DNA of 45,754 nt from UCB3 sp964415605 (GTDB taxonomy: Bacteria; Chloroflexota; Anaerolineae; Epilineales; Epilineaceae), in the NCBI GenBank assembly GCA_964415605.1, contig CAYQBA010000011.1:1-45754 (forward strand), in the 5' to 3' direction. Below the pieces are notes generated by a model. The model saw only the letters and a program-made list of their open reading frames with translations, had not been told where the DNA came from and did not search any database. The translations under genes were made by a program, and so were the position numbers. Position 1 is the stretch's first letter; the number at the start of each line of letters is the position of its first letter. Positions 10,301-18,373 of the stretch are shown here, one piece after another.

Positions 10301-10893
10301 CCGCCACGAACACCCAACCGCCGACCGCCACGCTGCCGGCGACGAGCACCCCGGCGGCGTCGGTCTTCGCGCCGAGCGACGACGCGCGCGTGGTCAGCGA
10401 CAGCGGTGGCTCGAACTACGGGTCGGCCACCTACCTGCGGCTGCGGCTGGCGGCGTCGCAGGAGTATCAGAGCTTCCTCAAGTTCACGGTCTCCGGGCTG
10501 TCGGGGACGGTCGTCAGCGCCAAGGTGCGCCTGTTCGCCTATGACGGCGGGCCCAGCGGCGGGTCGATCTACCGCGTGGCCGACAACGGCTGGGCCGAGG
10601 GCACCATCACCTGGAACAACAAGCCGGCATTCGACGGCGGCGCGCTGGCGACGGTCGGCAACGCGCCCGACAACACGTGGGTCGAGTACAATGTCACGTC
10701 CGCCGTGACGGGCAACGGCACCTACAGCTTCGGGCTCGCCACCGGGGACAGCAACAGCCTGTACTTCCGGTCCAGGGAGAGCGCGTCCAGCCCGCCCAAC
10801 CGGCCGGAGCTCGTCGTCGAAACGACGACCGGCTATGCGCTGCGTTGGAGCCCGCTCCTACGGCGGCTCGACCATCATCCACCATTGAGGTAA
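7327..10893 (+). CDS. Large secreted surface protein: propeller-like N-domain plus three DNRLRE domains
   Basis: The 1188-residue product is a paralogue of the preceding gene; both share GDATAEKPESKLWYNDGLWW near the mature N-terminus. A signal peptide is visible at residues about 15-40 (hydrophobic, ending near VTAS). The propeller-like domain spans about 40-440. Three DNRLRE-type domains follow, near residues 508-665, 763-920 and 1013-1175, separated by linkers rich in TPSDTP and TPSVTP. ATG 7327 was chosen because GAAGG precedes it; an upstream GTG at 7273 lies inside the hairpin and is unlikely. The tail is short and basic with no LPXTG or PEP-CTERM signal. The extra DNRLRE unit compared with its neighbour points to expansion by domain duplication. 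Confidence 0.82.
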   Translation: MPSDHRTSRSADRRSLICAALSVALAVAAALSAGPPTPVTASTPIDVGYRDFTYPSNLATNGDATAEKPESKLWYNDGLWWAVMWKTAASSYRIYRFDAATQDWIDTGTNVDNRVASRGDVLWENNKLYVASQMVDLNGGSIASAGQRAQLYRYSYDAGTKTYALDSGFPVEINDARSETIVLARDSAGKLWITYTQGGKVRVNRSLNGDDASWGTPFDLGTAHASNINSDDVSSIVAYDGNKVGILWSNQSVGSDFFYAVHNDGDADTTWTEATIYTPSTDDHINIKTLRADNAGNVFAMCKTSASAALIILLKCAAGTNCASQSNWSAYTVYTGNDGSPTRPQMLIDTDNRDIYVFASIQVNGKRGIHYKVSDLDNIAFPSGNGTAFIRHSTNNSINDPTTTKQNVNGATDIVILASDTGANAYFHNTLNIGPPPTATHTPTFGPSPTPTNTFTPSVTPTPSDTATATATRTPTPTRTPTSTPGPSATPGPSPTPTITPTPAPTASFTAVHDAYVKSSSPTSNYGLDTSLRLRSGDPLYTSRLKFEVTGVTSTITGAKLRLFVTDAGPDGGAVYSVSNDYLNTGTPWVESGIHFNNAPAVTGSPLSTAGSVAQNTWIELDVSAAVTGNGTFSFALVSNSTNSVLYSSRNAATNHPELVLTLADVTPSVTPTPSNTPTPSNTPTPSSTPTETLTPSVTPTPSDTPTPSVTPTASNTPTPSDTPPPTDTPTATQTPSVTPTPSDTPIPSDTPTASATPTQAPIVTFGAAHDAQVKSSSPNTNYGTDAAFRLRSGSPLYASYLKFDVTGLSGSVISAKIRLFVTDASNQGGAIRVVSNDYLNTTTPWVETGLTFNNAPTISGTPLSSVGAVSQNTWVEFDVSAAVTGNGTYSFGLDSTSTDSTIYSSRNATSNQPQLVVTVGDVTPSATPTPSDTPTPSSTPTDTLTPSVTPTPSDTPTPSVTPTPSDTPPPSATPTASDTPTPSSTPSATATATNTQPPTATLPATSTPAASVFAPSDDARVVSDSGGSNYGSATYLRLRLAASQEYQSFLKFTVSGLSGTVVSAKVRLFAYDGGPSGGSIYRVADNGWAEGTITWNNKPAFDGGALATVGNAPDNTWVEYNVTSAVTGNGTYSFGLATGDSNSLYFRSRESASSPPNRPELVVETTTGYALRWSPLLRRLDHHPPLR

Positions 10894-10897
10894 CGTC

Positions 10898-11806
10898 ATG
10901 ACCTACATCACCCAGCCGCGCCCTTCGGCCGCGGACAAGCGCGCACGCCTGCGCGCCGGCCTCGCCGGCGCCGCGCCGATTGTCGCCATCGGTGCCCACG
11001 ACGCCATGAGCGCCAGCCTCGTCGAGGGCGCGGGCTTCGACGCGGTGTGGGTCAGCGGCTTCGGCGTGTCGACGATGGGCCACGCCCTCCCCGACCTCAA
11101 CCTGATCACGATGACCGAAGCCCTGGACGCGGCGGTCCGGATCGACGCCGCGACCCGCCTGCCGGTGATCGCCGACTGCGACAACGGGTACGGCGGGCTC
11201 ATCAACGTCGTCCGCACCACCGTGGCCTACGAGCGGGCCGGGATCGCGGCGATCTGCGTCGAGGACAACCTGTTCCCGAAGCGCAACAGCCTGTACCTCG
11301 GCCAGACCCTGCGCGAGCTCATCCCGGTCGACGAGCAGGTCCGCCGCATCCGGGCCGCCAAGGCCGCCCAGACCACCGCCGACTTCGTGTTCATCGCCCG
11401 CGTCGAGGCGCTCATCGCGGGGCACGGCGTGGCCGCGGCCTGCGAGCGCGCCGACGCGTACGCCGACGCCGGCGCCGACGCCATCCTCATCCATTCCAAG
11501 GACAAGACCCTCGCCGAGATCAAGGGCTTCCTCGGCCAGTGGTCCGGCCGCGGGCGCGTCCCCCTCGTCGCCGTGCCGACGCTGTTCCCGGACTTCACGG
11601 CCGAGGCGCTGCACGCCAAGGGGTTCCAGGTGATCATCTGGGCCAACCAGCTCATGCGGGCGTCGGTGAAGGCCATGGAAGACACGCTGGGCGTGCTGGC
11701 GGCCGAGCGTAGGGCCGCCGCGGTCGACCCCCACATCGCACCGGTCAACCACGTCTTCGATCTCGTCGACACGGCGGCGGGCATTGCCCTCGAGGAGCGG
11801 GACTGA
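10898..11806 (+). CDS. Phosphoenolpyruvate mutase / isocitrate lyase superfamily enzyme
   Basis: The 302-residue product has the PEP mutase family core. ADCDNGYGG (residues 92-100) carries the Mg-binding aspartates, and EDNLFPKRNS (122-131) lies at the gating loop. Later segments FIARVEALIAGHG, ADAILIHSK and VIIWANQ match PEP mutases more than methylisocitrate lyases, which carry a KRCGH motif. The accepted PEP mutase signature is EDK followed by five residues and NS; here the lysine is asparagine (N124) while NS is kept. Start ATG 10898 lies four bases after the surface-protein stop with GAGG upstream, so the two are likely co-transcribed. No phosphonopyruvate decarboxylase or aminotransferase is nearby. 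Alternatives are a phosphonopyruvate hydrolase or a related C-C lyase. Confidence 0.75.
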   Translation: MTYITQPRPSAADKRARLRAGLAGAAPIVAIGAHDAMSASLVEGAGFDAVWVSGFGVSTMGHALPDLNLITMTEALDAAVRIDAATRLPVIADCDNGYGGLINVVRTTVAYERAGIAAICVEDNLFPKRNSLYLGQTLRELIPVDEQVRRIRAAKAAQTTADFVFIARVEALIAGHGVAAACERADAYADAGADAILIHSKDKTLAEIKGFLGQWSGRGRVPLVAVPTLFPDFTAEALHAKGFQVIIWANQLMRASVKAMEDTLGVLAAERRAAAVDPHIAPVNHVFDLVDTAAGIALEERD

Positions 11807-11831
11807 CCTACCAGCACGGCCACGGCGTATC

Positions 11832-11886
11832 CGCGGCGGGCGGCCCGACGTCTTGATACCGGACGGGCGCCCGCCGCGCTTTGTTC
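11832..11886 (+). terminator. Terminator after the PEP-mutase-family gene
   Basis: The arms CGCGGCGGGCG and CGCCCGCCGCG, extended by a CCCG/CGGG pair across a single bulged G, form a 15-bp stem around a 16-base loop. It is followed by CTTTGTT. It separates the surface-protein/PEP-mutase unit from the DUF4956-led operon. Confidence 0.75.
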
Positions 11887-11925
11887 CAGACCATTTCGGA
11901 TCCCTTTTCCTCAGGAGCTGTTTGC

Positions 11926-12597
11926 GTGGACCAGACGATTCTCGACAACGTCGCGCGCCCGGAGCTGACGCCGGCCATGATCCTCGTCAGCCTGTCGCTG
12001 GCGTTCGCCCTCGCGTTCCTGTGGGCCACCGTCTACCGCCGCACCCACACCGGCGTCGCGTACACGCGGGGCTTCTATTCGACGCTGATCATCATCGCCC
12101 CGATCGTGGCCATGATCATGATGACCATCCAGAGCAACGTCGCGCTGTCGCTCGGCCTGGTCGGCGCGCTCTCGATCATCCGCTTCCGGACGGTCATCAA
12201 GGACACCAAGGACATGACGTTCCTGTTCCAGTCGGTGGCCATCGGTCTGTGCGCGGGCGCCGGGGCGTGGATCATCGCGCTCGTCGGCACGGGCCTTGTC
12301 GCGGCCATCGTGATCGGGCTGCATGCCATCGGTTACGGCGCGCTCGGGTCGGCGGACTACGTCCTGGTGTTCCGATCGCGCGAGGCCGACCCGTGGTCCA
12401 AGCTGTCGCAGGAGGCGCGCGATCTCGTGGCCTGGAAGCAGCTCCGGGGCGCCACCGACATCGGCGACGACGTCGAGTACACCTTCAACATCCGGCTGGC
12501 GCCCAAGACGGCGCCCGAGCACGTCGTCGGCGCGATCCGCGGCGACGTGGCCCGCGAGGTGACCCTGATCACGCCGGAGAACCACCTTGAGCTCTGA
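11926..12597 (+). CDS. DUF4956 family membrane protein
   Basis: The 223-residue product has an N-terminal membrane segment (about residues 13-31), then three more around 44-65, 75-110 and 115-135, and a soluble C-terminal domain of about 85 residues. The segment LSLGLVGALSIIRFRTVIKD is highly characteristic of the DUF4956 family. GTG 11926 was chosen because AGGAG (11913-11917) sits eight bases upstream; the frame continues to a TTG at 11881 without such support. DUF4956 genes are commonly found beside VTC-domain and CotH genes, exactly as here, so it is likely the membrane partner of a polyphosphate or kinase complex. Its biochemical role is unknown. Confidence 0.88.
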   Translation: MDQTILDNVARPELTPAMILVSLSLAFALAFLWATVYRRTHTGVAYTRGFYSTLIIIAPIVAMIMMTIQSNVALSLGLVGALSIIRFRTVIKDTKDMTFLFQSVAIGLCAGAGAWIIALVGTGLVAAIVIGLHAIGYGALGSADYVLVFRSREADPWSKLSQEARDLVAWKQLRGATDIGDDVEYTFNIRLAPKTAPEHVVGAIRGDVAREVTLITPENHLEL

Positions 12598-13384
12598 CGT
12601 GGCCGGACCCGAGGTCGCCACGCGCCGCGCGCGCGACCTCGGGGTCATGCTGGACCGGTTGGAGGTCAAGTACCGGTTGGAGCGGACGCGCCGGACGGCC
12701 CTCGAGCGCGACGTGCGGGCGTTCATGCAGCTCGACGCCCACAGCCGCCGCGACGGCGGCTACGTGGTGCGCAGCCTTTACCTCGACACCCCGGACTATC
12801 TGGCCTACCACGAGAAGATGGCCGGCGCCGCCTTGCGCCACAAGCTGCGGGTGCGGGTGTACGGTGCCGACCCGGGGCGCGAGTCCCCCTTTGTCCGGCT
12901 CGAGATCAAGTCGCGCGTGTTCGACTTCATCCATAAGACCACCGCGACGGTGGCCTGGGCGGACTATCCCGACCTCATGCGGGCCATCGAGCGCCGGTCG
13001 CTGCCGCCCGCGACGCTGATGGCGGACCCGGGCGTGCGGGCCTTCTTCCGGCTGCAGCGCCAGCTCAACATGGAGCCCAAGGTCATCGTGCAGTACCGCC
13101 GCGCCGCCTACGAGCGCCCGGAGGCCCGCCGGGTGCGCGTCAGCTTCGACGACGAGGTGTTCGCGAGCCGGCACCTCGATCTGTGCGGCCCCCTGGTCGG
13201 CGGGCAGCGCCTGCTGCCCTACGGCTGCGCGATCGTCGAGCTCAAGGCCGACGGCGTGATGACGCGCATCTTCCACGGCCTGATCCACAAGTACGATCTC
13301 CGGCACGAGGCGATCAGCAAGTACTGCATCGCCGTGCGCGCCATGGCCCGGCTCTCGGCCCACAGTCGCGCCGACGGCTCCTGA
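12587..13384 (+). CDS. VTC-domain polyphosphate polymerase family protein
   Basis: The 265-residue product is a triphosphate-tunnel enzyme of the VTC type. Visible tunnel motifs in order are EVKYRL, VRSLYLDTPDY, HKLRVRVYG, LEIKSR, VIVQYRRAAYE, VRVSFDDEV, IVELKADG and ISKYCIA. All basic and acidic clusters expected for nucleotide and polyphosphate binding are present, so the enzyme looks active. The family makes polyphosphate from nucleoside triphosphates in yeast; bacterial roles are less clear. I chose TTG 12587, which has GGAGA six bases upstream; GTG 12599 is an alternative. It overlaps the DUF4956 gene by 11 bases and is followed by CotH. Confidence 0.87.
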   Translation: MSSDVAGPEVATRRARDLGVMLDRLEVKYRLERTRRTALERDVRAFMQLDAHSRRDGGYVVRSLYLDTPDYLAYHEKMAGAALRHKLRVRVYGADPGRESPFVRLEIKSRVFDFIHKTTATVAWADYPDLMRAIERRSLPPATLMADPGVRAFFRLQRQLNMEPKVIVQYRRAAYERPEARRVRVSFDDEVFASRHLDLCGPLVGGQRLLPYGCAIVELKADGVMTRIFHGLIHKYDLRHEAISKYCIAVRAMARLSAHSRADGS

Positions 13385-13435
13385 TCGCCGGGCGGGATCC
13401 ACCGGCGACGATGCGCAGAAAGGTCTGGTCTTGAG

Positions 13436-16400
13436 ATGTCGAACGGCACCCGCCGCCCGATCGGGCTACGCCGCCTGGCCGCGCTCGGCCGGCGCCTTGC
13501 GCGACCGTTTCAGCGGATCTGGCCGCGGCTGCCCGAGGCCCTGTTCGGCATCCTCGCGGTCGGCATCGTCGGCTTTGCCGCCCTCACCCACTCGACCGCC
13601 ATCGCCGAGCGCGCCAGCCGGTTGGTGACCGGCAACCGCTACCTCGCCTTCGCCGACGGCATGTTGAACCCGTTCCGCGGCGCGCACCTCCTCGTCGACT
13701 CCGGCCTGCCGGTCTACGACCTCAAGCTCGCGCCCGAGAGCATCGCGCGGCTCGAGGACGGGGCCGCCCAGGCGCGCCGGGTCGGCGTGATGAGCGAGGA
13801 GATGCGCGCCTGGGTGCCGGGCACGTTCATCGCCGAGGGCCGGCGCTACCGGGTCGACGTCCGGCTGCGCGGCGACCTCCCGCCGCACTGGGAGGGCGCC
13901 AAGAAGTCGTACCGCATCAAGTTCGACAGCCAGAAGCTCGACGACGACGGCACCATCATCGAAGAGGACATCTTCTTCCACGGCCGGCGGCAGATCAACC
14001 TGATCATCCCGATCGACCGCGACTACGCCGTGTCGCCGTTCGTCGCCGACCTGATGACCGACGAGGGGCTCGTGGTGCCGCGCGGCCAGTTCGTCGTCCT
14101 GCGGATCAACGGTCGCCTGCAAGGCCTGTACTACGAGGTCGAGCAGTTCGACAAGCCGCTGATGGCCGCCTACGACCGGCCCGAGACGACGATCTTCGGG
14201 CAGAACGGCCGGGCCCAGCACTTCGAGCAGTACACCGACCTGGGCACCGGCGTGGCCGCCGACGCCCGTTTCGACATGGGGTCGATCCGCGAGACAGTCG
14301 ACCCGGCCTACGACCTCGGCATGCCGCTCATCGCGCTGCTCAACGCCCACGAGCGCCAGCCCTCGCCCGCCACGTTCCGCCGCGCCCGGGCAGCGCTGGA
14401 CTGGGACAAGTACCTGGCGTTTCGCGCCGTCACGACGCTGCTCAACACCAACCACGTCCGGTTCGGGTCCGACAACCTCAAGCTGTACTTCGACGCCAGC
14501 CGCGGTCTCCTGGAGCCGGTGCCGTGGGACGCCCACCTCGTGCGGATGCCGGTGGAGCCCGGGACCATCGACTTCTGGAACGACCACGGTCCGGACGCGC
14601 TGCAGCGCTCGACGCTCGAGGACCCCGCGCTGCGCCTCCAGCGCAACCGGCTCCTGTGGAAGTGGGTCGGCGACGGCGGCGCGTCGCTCATGCGGCGCTA
14701 CGACGCCATCCACGACCGCGTGCGGCTCCTGGCCTGGGCCGACGTGATGGGCACCCTCGGGCAGGGCTACAAGATGGACGTGTTGCGCCGCGACCTCAAG
14801 CACAACGTCGAGCGGGTGCACAAGGTGCTCGGCCTCTCCAGCGCCAACCTCGTCTACCGCCAGCTTGCCCCGGACCTCGGGGCGATCGATGTCTCCACGC
14901 TGAACTTCAGCGGGATGCGCCTCCAGACCATCACGCTGCACGACAGCACCACGGCGCCGGAGGGGAGCCCGATCGCCGTCACCGACAGCCCGACGCTGAC
15001 GCTGCGCTTCGAGGGCCGGTACTTCCTCGTCGAAGACGTCAACGAGGATGGCGCGATCGATCCCGGCGAGCCGGTGGTCGCCCACGCTCAGGCCGCAGCC
15101 GGCAGCGTGACGTTCGCGGTCGACCGCTGGATCCTGCCCGAGGTGGCCTTCAAGGGCGAGATCATCGGCGAGCGTTACTGGGAGTTCATGGACACCCTTC
15201 AGGGCCGGCGGCACTATCTGGTGCGCGGGCACCTCGCGCCCGCCGAGCGCGACCCGCTGGTGACGCCGCTGCCGGCGATCGACGCCGATGCGGTCAACGC
15301 GGTGACCGGCGCGCCGATGGTCGGCGCCGTCGTCGACCCGTCGACGCCGCCGCCCGTCGACGGGACGATCGGCATCACTGCCTACGACGCCTCCGACCCG
15401 TTCGACGTCGAGGCCCGTTTCCTGACCCGCGACGCCTTCGTGGCGCGCCACCCGCAGTTCCGGCCGATGGCCGGTGATCCCGGCGCCGTCACGCTCGGCG
15501 GGACGGTCGTCATCTCGCGCACCGTGATCGTCCCCGAGGGAACCCGCGTCGTCATCCAGCCGGGCGCCGACATCACGCTGGCGCCGGCCACGAGCGTGCT
15601 GATGTACGGCGGCCTCGAGGCCATCGGAACGCCCGCCGAGCGCATCCGGATCCACGGCGACGCGACCGGCCGGCCTTGGGACGTGTTCGCCGTCGTGCGG
15701 CCGCCGCGGCCGGTGGAGGTGCGCCACACCGACATCTCGCACGGGGGGCAGGGGCAGATCAACGGGATGCTGTTCACCGGCGGCTTCGCGGTGCACAACG
15801 GCGACCTGACGCTCGTCGACGCACGCTTCACCGACATGCAGAGCGAGGACGCCATCAACATCAAGAACGGCCACCTGCAGATGGCCGAGAGCCTGGTGGC
15901 CCGGACGGCCAGCGACGGCATCGACGTCGACTTCGGCACCGGCGAGATCCGCGACAGCGTGTTCGAGGACACCACCGGCGACGGCATCGACCTCTCGGGC
16001 AGCACGCTCACCGTGACCGGCACGCGCGTCGCGCGCGCCGGGGACAAGTGCATCAGCGTCGGCGAGGCGTCGGCCCCGACGATCGTCAACAACGTGCTCG
16101 AGGGCTGCGCCATCGGAATCGCGACCAAGGACCTGTCGGACCCGCGCGTGGCGTACAACACGCTGGTCGGCAACCGCTTGGCCTTGCAAGCCAAGCGCAA
16201 GAAGGCGATGTTCGGCGGCGGGGCCGGGACGTTCGTCAACAACGTGTTCGCCGAGAACGGCGTCATGCTGGAGGAGGATTACTTCTCGCGCGGCCAGGTC
16301 GCCGTCCGCCATGCGCTGGCCGATGCCGAGATCGAACGCTGCGAGGCGTGTCGGGTGGTCGACCGGGTGCCCTTCCGCGACGCCGCCAGCGGCGACTGGC

Positions 16401-16540
16401 GTCTCGCGCCCGACGCGCTGCGCGGGCTGGACGTCGGCACCGAGGTCGTCGAGTGGGCCGTCGGCGCCGACGGGGCCGCGACGGGGCCCGGCGTGTACAG
16501 CCTGGCCGGCGCCGTCGGCCGTGCCGACGCGCCGCGCTAG
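13436..16540 (+). CDS. CotH-type kinase fused to a C-terminal parallel beta-helix
   Basis: The 1034-residue product has a single membrane segment at about residues 32-55. The CotH region (about 75-480) contains LRGDLPPHWEGAKKSYRIKF with K156/K157 as likely ATP-binding residues, a variant of the NL/G-Y-E strands (LQGLYYEVEQFD), and VPWDAHL (D365, H367). Canonical CotH proteins carry PWDxD at the last site. An intermediate beta-rich part (about 480-680) includes an EF-hand-like DVNEDGAIDPGE. Residues about 681-945 form parallel beta-helix repeats (ASDGIDVDF, TGDGIDLSG, FVNNVFAENG). CotH proteins phosphorylate proteins at the spore or cell surface. The membrane anchor suggests the kinase domain lies outside the cell, as does the helix. 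Confidence 0.85.
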   Translation: MSNGTRRPIGLRRLAALGRRLARPFQRIWPRLPEALFGILAVGIVGFAALTHSTAIAERASRLVTGNRYLAFADGMLNPFRGAHLLVDSGLPVYDLKLAPESIARLEDGAAQARRVGVMSEEMRAWVPGTFIAEGRRYRVDVRLRGDLPPHWEGAKKSYRIKFDSQKLDDDGTIIEEDIFFHGRRQINLIIPIDRDYAVSPFVADLMTDEGLVVPRGQFVVLRINGRLQGLYYEVEQFDKPLMAAYDRPETTIFGQNGRAQHFEQYTDLGTGVAADARFDMGSIRETVDPAYDLGMPLIALLNAHERQPSPATFRRARAALDWDKYLAFRAVTTLLNTNHVRFGSDNLKLYFDASRGLLEPVPWDAHLVRMPVEPGTIDFWNDHGPDALQRSTLEDPALRLQRNRLLWKWVGDGGASLMRRYDAIHDRVRLLAWADVMGTLGQGYKMDVLRRDLKHNVERVHKVLGLSSANLVYRQLAPDLGAIDVSTLNFSGMRLQTITLHDSTTAPEGSPIAVTDSPTLTLRFEGRYFLVEDVNEDGAIDPGEPVVAHAQAAAGSVTFAVDRWILPEVAFKGEIIGERYWEFMDTLQGRRHYLVRGHLAPAERDPLVTPLPAIDADAVNAVTGAPMVGAVVDPSTPPPVDGTIGITAYDASDPFDVEARFLTRDAFVARHPQFRPMAGDPGAVTLGGTVVISRTVIVPEGTRVVIQPGADITLAPATSVLMYGGLEAIGTPAERIRIHGDATGRPWDVFAVVRPPRPVEVRHTDISHGGQGQINGMLFTGGFAVHNGDLTLVDARFTDMQSEDAINIKNGHLQMAESLVARTASDGIDVDFGTGEIRDSVFEDTTGDGIDLSGSTLTVTGTRVARAGDKCISVGEASAPTIVNNVLEGCAIGIATKDLSDPRVAYNTLVGNRLALQAKRKKAMFGGGAGTFVNNVFAENGVMLEEDYFSRGQVAVRHALADAEIERCEACRVVDRVPFRDAASGDWRLAPDALRGLDVGTEVVEWAVGADGAATGPGVYSLAGAVGRADAPR

Positions 16541-16587
16541 CCCCGACGCCACGAGCGCCACGACCAGCCCGGGAAGGCCCATCATCC

Positions 16588-17385
16588 ATGCAAGCGCTCA
16601 TCCTCGCCGGCGGCCTCGGCACGCGGCTGCGGCCGGTGGTCGCGGATCGCCCCAAGTCCATGGCCGCCGTGGACGACCGCCCGTTTCTGGCCTATCAGAT
16701 CGCCGGCCTCCGGCGCTGGGGGGTCGAGCATGTCGTCCTGTGCGTCGGCTACCTCCACGAGCACGTGTCGGCCTATTTCGGCGACGGCACCGCGAGCGGC
16801 CTGCGGATCGACTACTCGGTGGAAGACCGGCCGCTCGGCACGGGCGGCGCCGTCAAGCTCGCCGAGCGGTTTGTCCGCGGGCCGTTCCTGGTGCTCAATG
16901 GCGACACCTACTTCGACGTCGACCTGCGGGCCATGGCGCGGGCGCACCAGGCGCGCGCGGTGCCGGGCGGCGTCAACGGGAACGGCCGGCCGGGCGAGGC
17001 CCACACCGCCGGCCCCCTGGGAACGGTCGCGGTGGTGGAGGTGCCCGACACGCGGGCATTTGGATCGGTGGCGCTGCGGGCGGACGGCCGGATCGAGGCG
17101 TTTCGCGAGAAATCGGCGGATTTGGCACCGGGTTTCATCAACGCGGGTATCTATTGGCTCGAGAAAGACGTTATGAATCACATCCCGTCGGGCCGGGCGG
17201 TGTCGCTGGAGCGCGACGTCTTCCCCGGCCTCGTGGCGGATCGGCGGGGATTGTACGCCTTTCCGGCCGCCGGCTTCTTCGTCGACATCGGCACGCCCGA
17301 CGGCTATGCTGCCTTCATCGCCCATATCCATGCCCAGGGAGCCCATTCGCATGATCATCCGGAGCAAGGCGCCGCTTCGGCTTAG
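16588..17385 (+). CDS. hddC: Nucleotidyltransferase, D-glycero-D-manno-heptose 1-phosphate guanylyltransferase-like
   Basis: The 265-residue product begins MQALILAGGLGTRLR and continues with PKSMAAVDDRPFL, the nucleotide-binding signature of sugar-1-phosphate nucleotidyltransferases. VLNGDTYFDVD carries the metal-binding aspartate. HddC-type enzymes convert the heptose 1-phosphate and GTP to GDP-D-glycero-D-manno-heptose. The two downstream genes encode the matching kinase and isomerase, which supports this substrate over glucose or mannose. The C-terminus runs about 30 residues past the expected fold and overlaps the kinase gene by 35 bases. GGGAAGG lies upstream of ATG 16588. Confidence 0.8.
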   Translation: MQALILAGGLGTRLRPVVADRPKSMAAVDDRPFLAYQIAGLRRWGVEHVVLCVGYLHEHVSAYFGDGTASGLRIDYSVEDRPLGTGGAVKLAERFVRGPFLVLNGDTYFDVDLRAMARAHQARAVPGGVNGNGRPGEAHTAGPLGTVAVVEVPDTRAFGSVALRADGRIEAFREKSADLAPGFINAGIYWLEKDVMNHIPSGRAVSLERDVFPGLVADRRGLYAFPAAGFFVDIGTPDGYAAFIAHIHAQGAHSHDHPEQGAASA

Positions 17386-18373
17386 CTTTTGCGGCGGCGG
17401 CACGGACGTGCTGCCGTACGCCGCCGAGCAGGGCGGGATCGTGCTCAGCGCCACCATCGACAAGTTCGCCTTCGGGACCCTCCGGACGCGCGCCGATCGC
17501 ACCATCACCGTGCAGTCGCTCGACTACGACATGGTGGCCAAGTACGACCTCGACGACGAGATGCGCTACGACGGCGAGCTCGACCTGGTCAAGGCCACGA
17601 TTCGCACCATGTTCCCGGCCAACGGCCTGGAGCAAGGGCTGGACTTCTTCCTGCACAGCGACGCCCCGCCGGGCTCGGGCCTCGGCTCGTCTTCGACGAT
17701 GGTGGTGGCGCTGATCGGGCTGATCCGGCAATGGCAGCGGCGGCCGCTGACGAGCTACGACATCGCCAAGCTGGCCTACCACATCGAGCGCGAGGAGCTC
17801 GGGATCCGCGGCGGCATGCAGGACCAGTACGCCGCCACGTTCGGCGGTTTCAACTTCATCGAGTTCGGCGCCTCCGCCGTCATCGTCAACCCGCTGCGGA
17901 TCGACCCCGACGTCGTCAACGAGCTGCAGTACCACCTGTTGCTGTGCTACACCGGCCGCACCCGGATGTCGGCCAACATCATCCGGACCCAGGTCGACAA
18001 CTACGTGCGCCAGGAGGCCGACGTGCTGTCGGCCATGGCCGAGCTCAAGCACATCACCATCGAGCTCAAGAACGCGCTGCTCCAGGGGCGGCTCGACGAC
18101 TTCGGAGCGCTGCTCCACGACGCGTGGATCAACAAGCAGCGGCTGGCGAGCCAGATCACGAACCCCGTGATCGACGAGCTGTACGCCACGGCGCGCGCGC
18201 ACGGCGCCCTCGGCGGCAAGATCACCGGCGCGGGCGGCGGCGGCTACCTGCTGCTGTACTGCGCCTTCGACAAGAAGCACATCGTGGCCGCCGAGCTCGA
18301 GAAGCTCGGCGGACAGGTGGTGGAGTTCATGTTCGAGCCCCACGGCCTGCAGACCTGGGAGGTGAGGGCATGA
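17351..18373 (+). CDS. hddA: GHMP kinase, D-glycero-D-manno-heptose 7-phosphate kinase-like
   Basis: The 340-residue product shows KAPLRLSFCGGGTDV at the N-terminus, the ATP-binding PPGSGLGSSST (about residues 112-122), GGMQDQYAATFGG, and the third GHMP motif KITGAGGGG. This set is the HddA type, which phosphorylates the C1 hydroxyl of heptose 7-phosphate. ATG 17351 was chosen because the GHMP motif begins immediately after it and CAGGGA lies upstream; two earlier in-frame ATGs exist but fall in the hddC coding region. It ends in an ATGA overlap with gmhA. Confidence 0.85.
   Translation: MIIRSKAPLRLSFCGGGTDVLPYAAEQGGIVLSATIDKFAFGTLRTRADRTITVQSLDYDMVAKYDLDDEMRYDGELDLVKATIRTMFPANGLEQGLDFFLHSDAPPGSGLGSSSTMVVALIGLIRQWQRRPLTSYDIAKLAYHIEREELGIRGGMQDQYAATFGGFNFIEFGASAVIVNPLRIDPDVVNELQYHLLLCYTGRTRMSANIIRTQVDNYVRQEADVLSAMAELKHITIELKNALLQGRLDDFGALLHDAWINKQRLASQITNPVIDELYATARAHGALGGKITGAGGGGYLLLYCAFDKKHIVAAELEKLGGQVVEFMFEPHGLQTWEVRA

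Noticed and set aside
8630..10340. Short repeated blocks that could suggest a CRISPR array
   Set aside because: The repeats encode Thr/Pro linkers in frame, vary between units and have no unique spacers.
4295..10893. Exosortase or sortase sorting signals at the ends of the surface proteins
   Set aside because: Neither protein ends in LPXTG or in PEP plus a membrane segment and basic tail. The tails are short and basic without a hydrophobic stretch.
13466..16585. Very long antisense open frame (over 1000 codons) opposite the CotH gene
   Set aside because: High GC removes stop codons from other frames. The translation is low-complexity (Arg/Val/Gly/Asp-rich) with no recognisable motifs. Similar shadows lie opposite 7327-10893 and 31214-34351.
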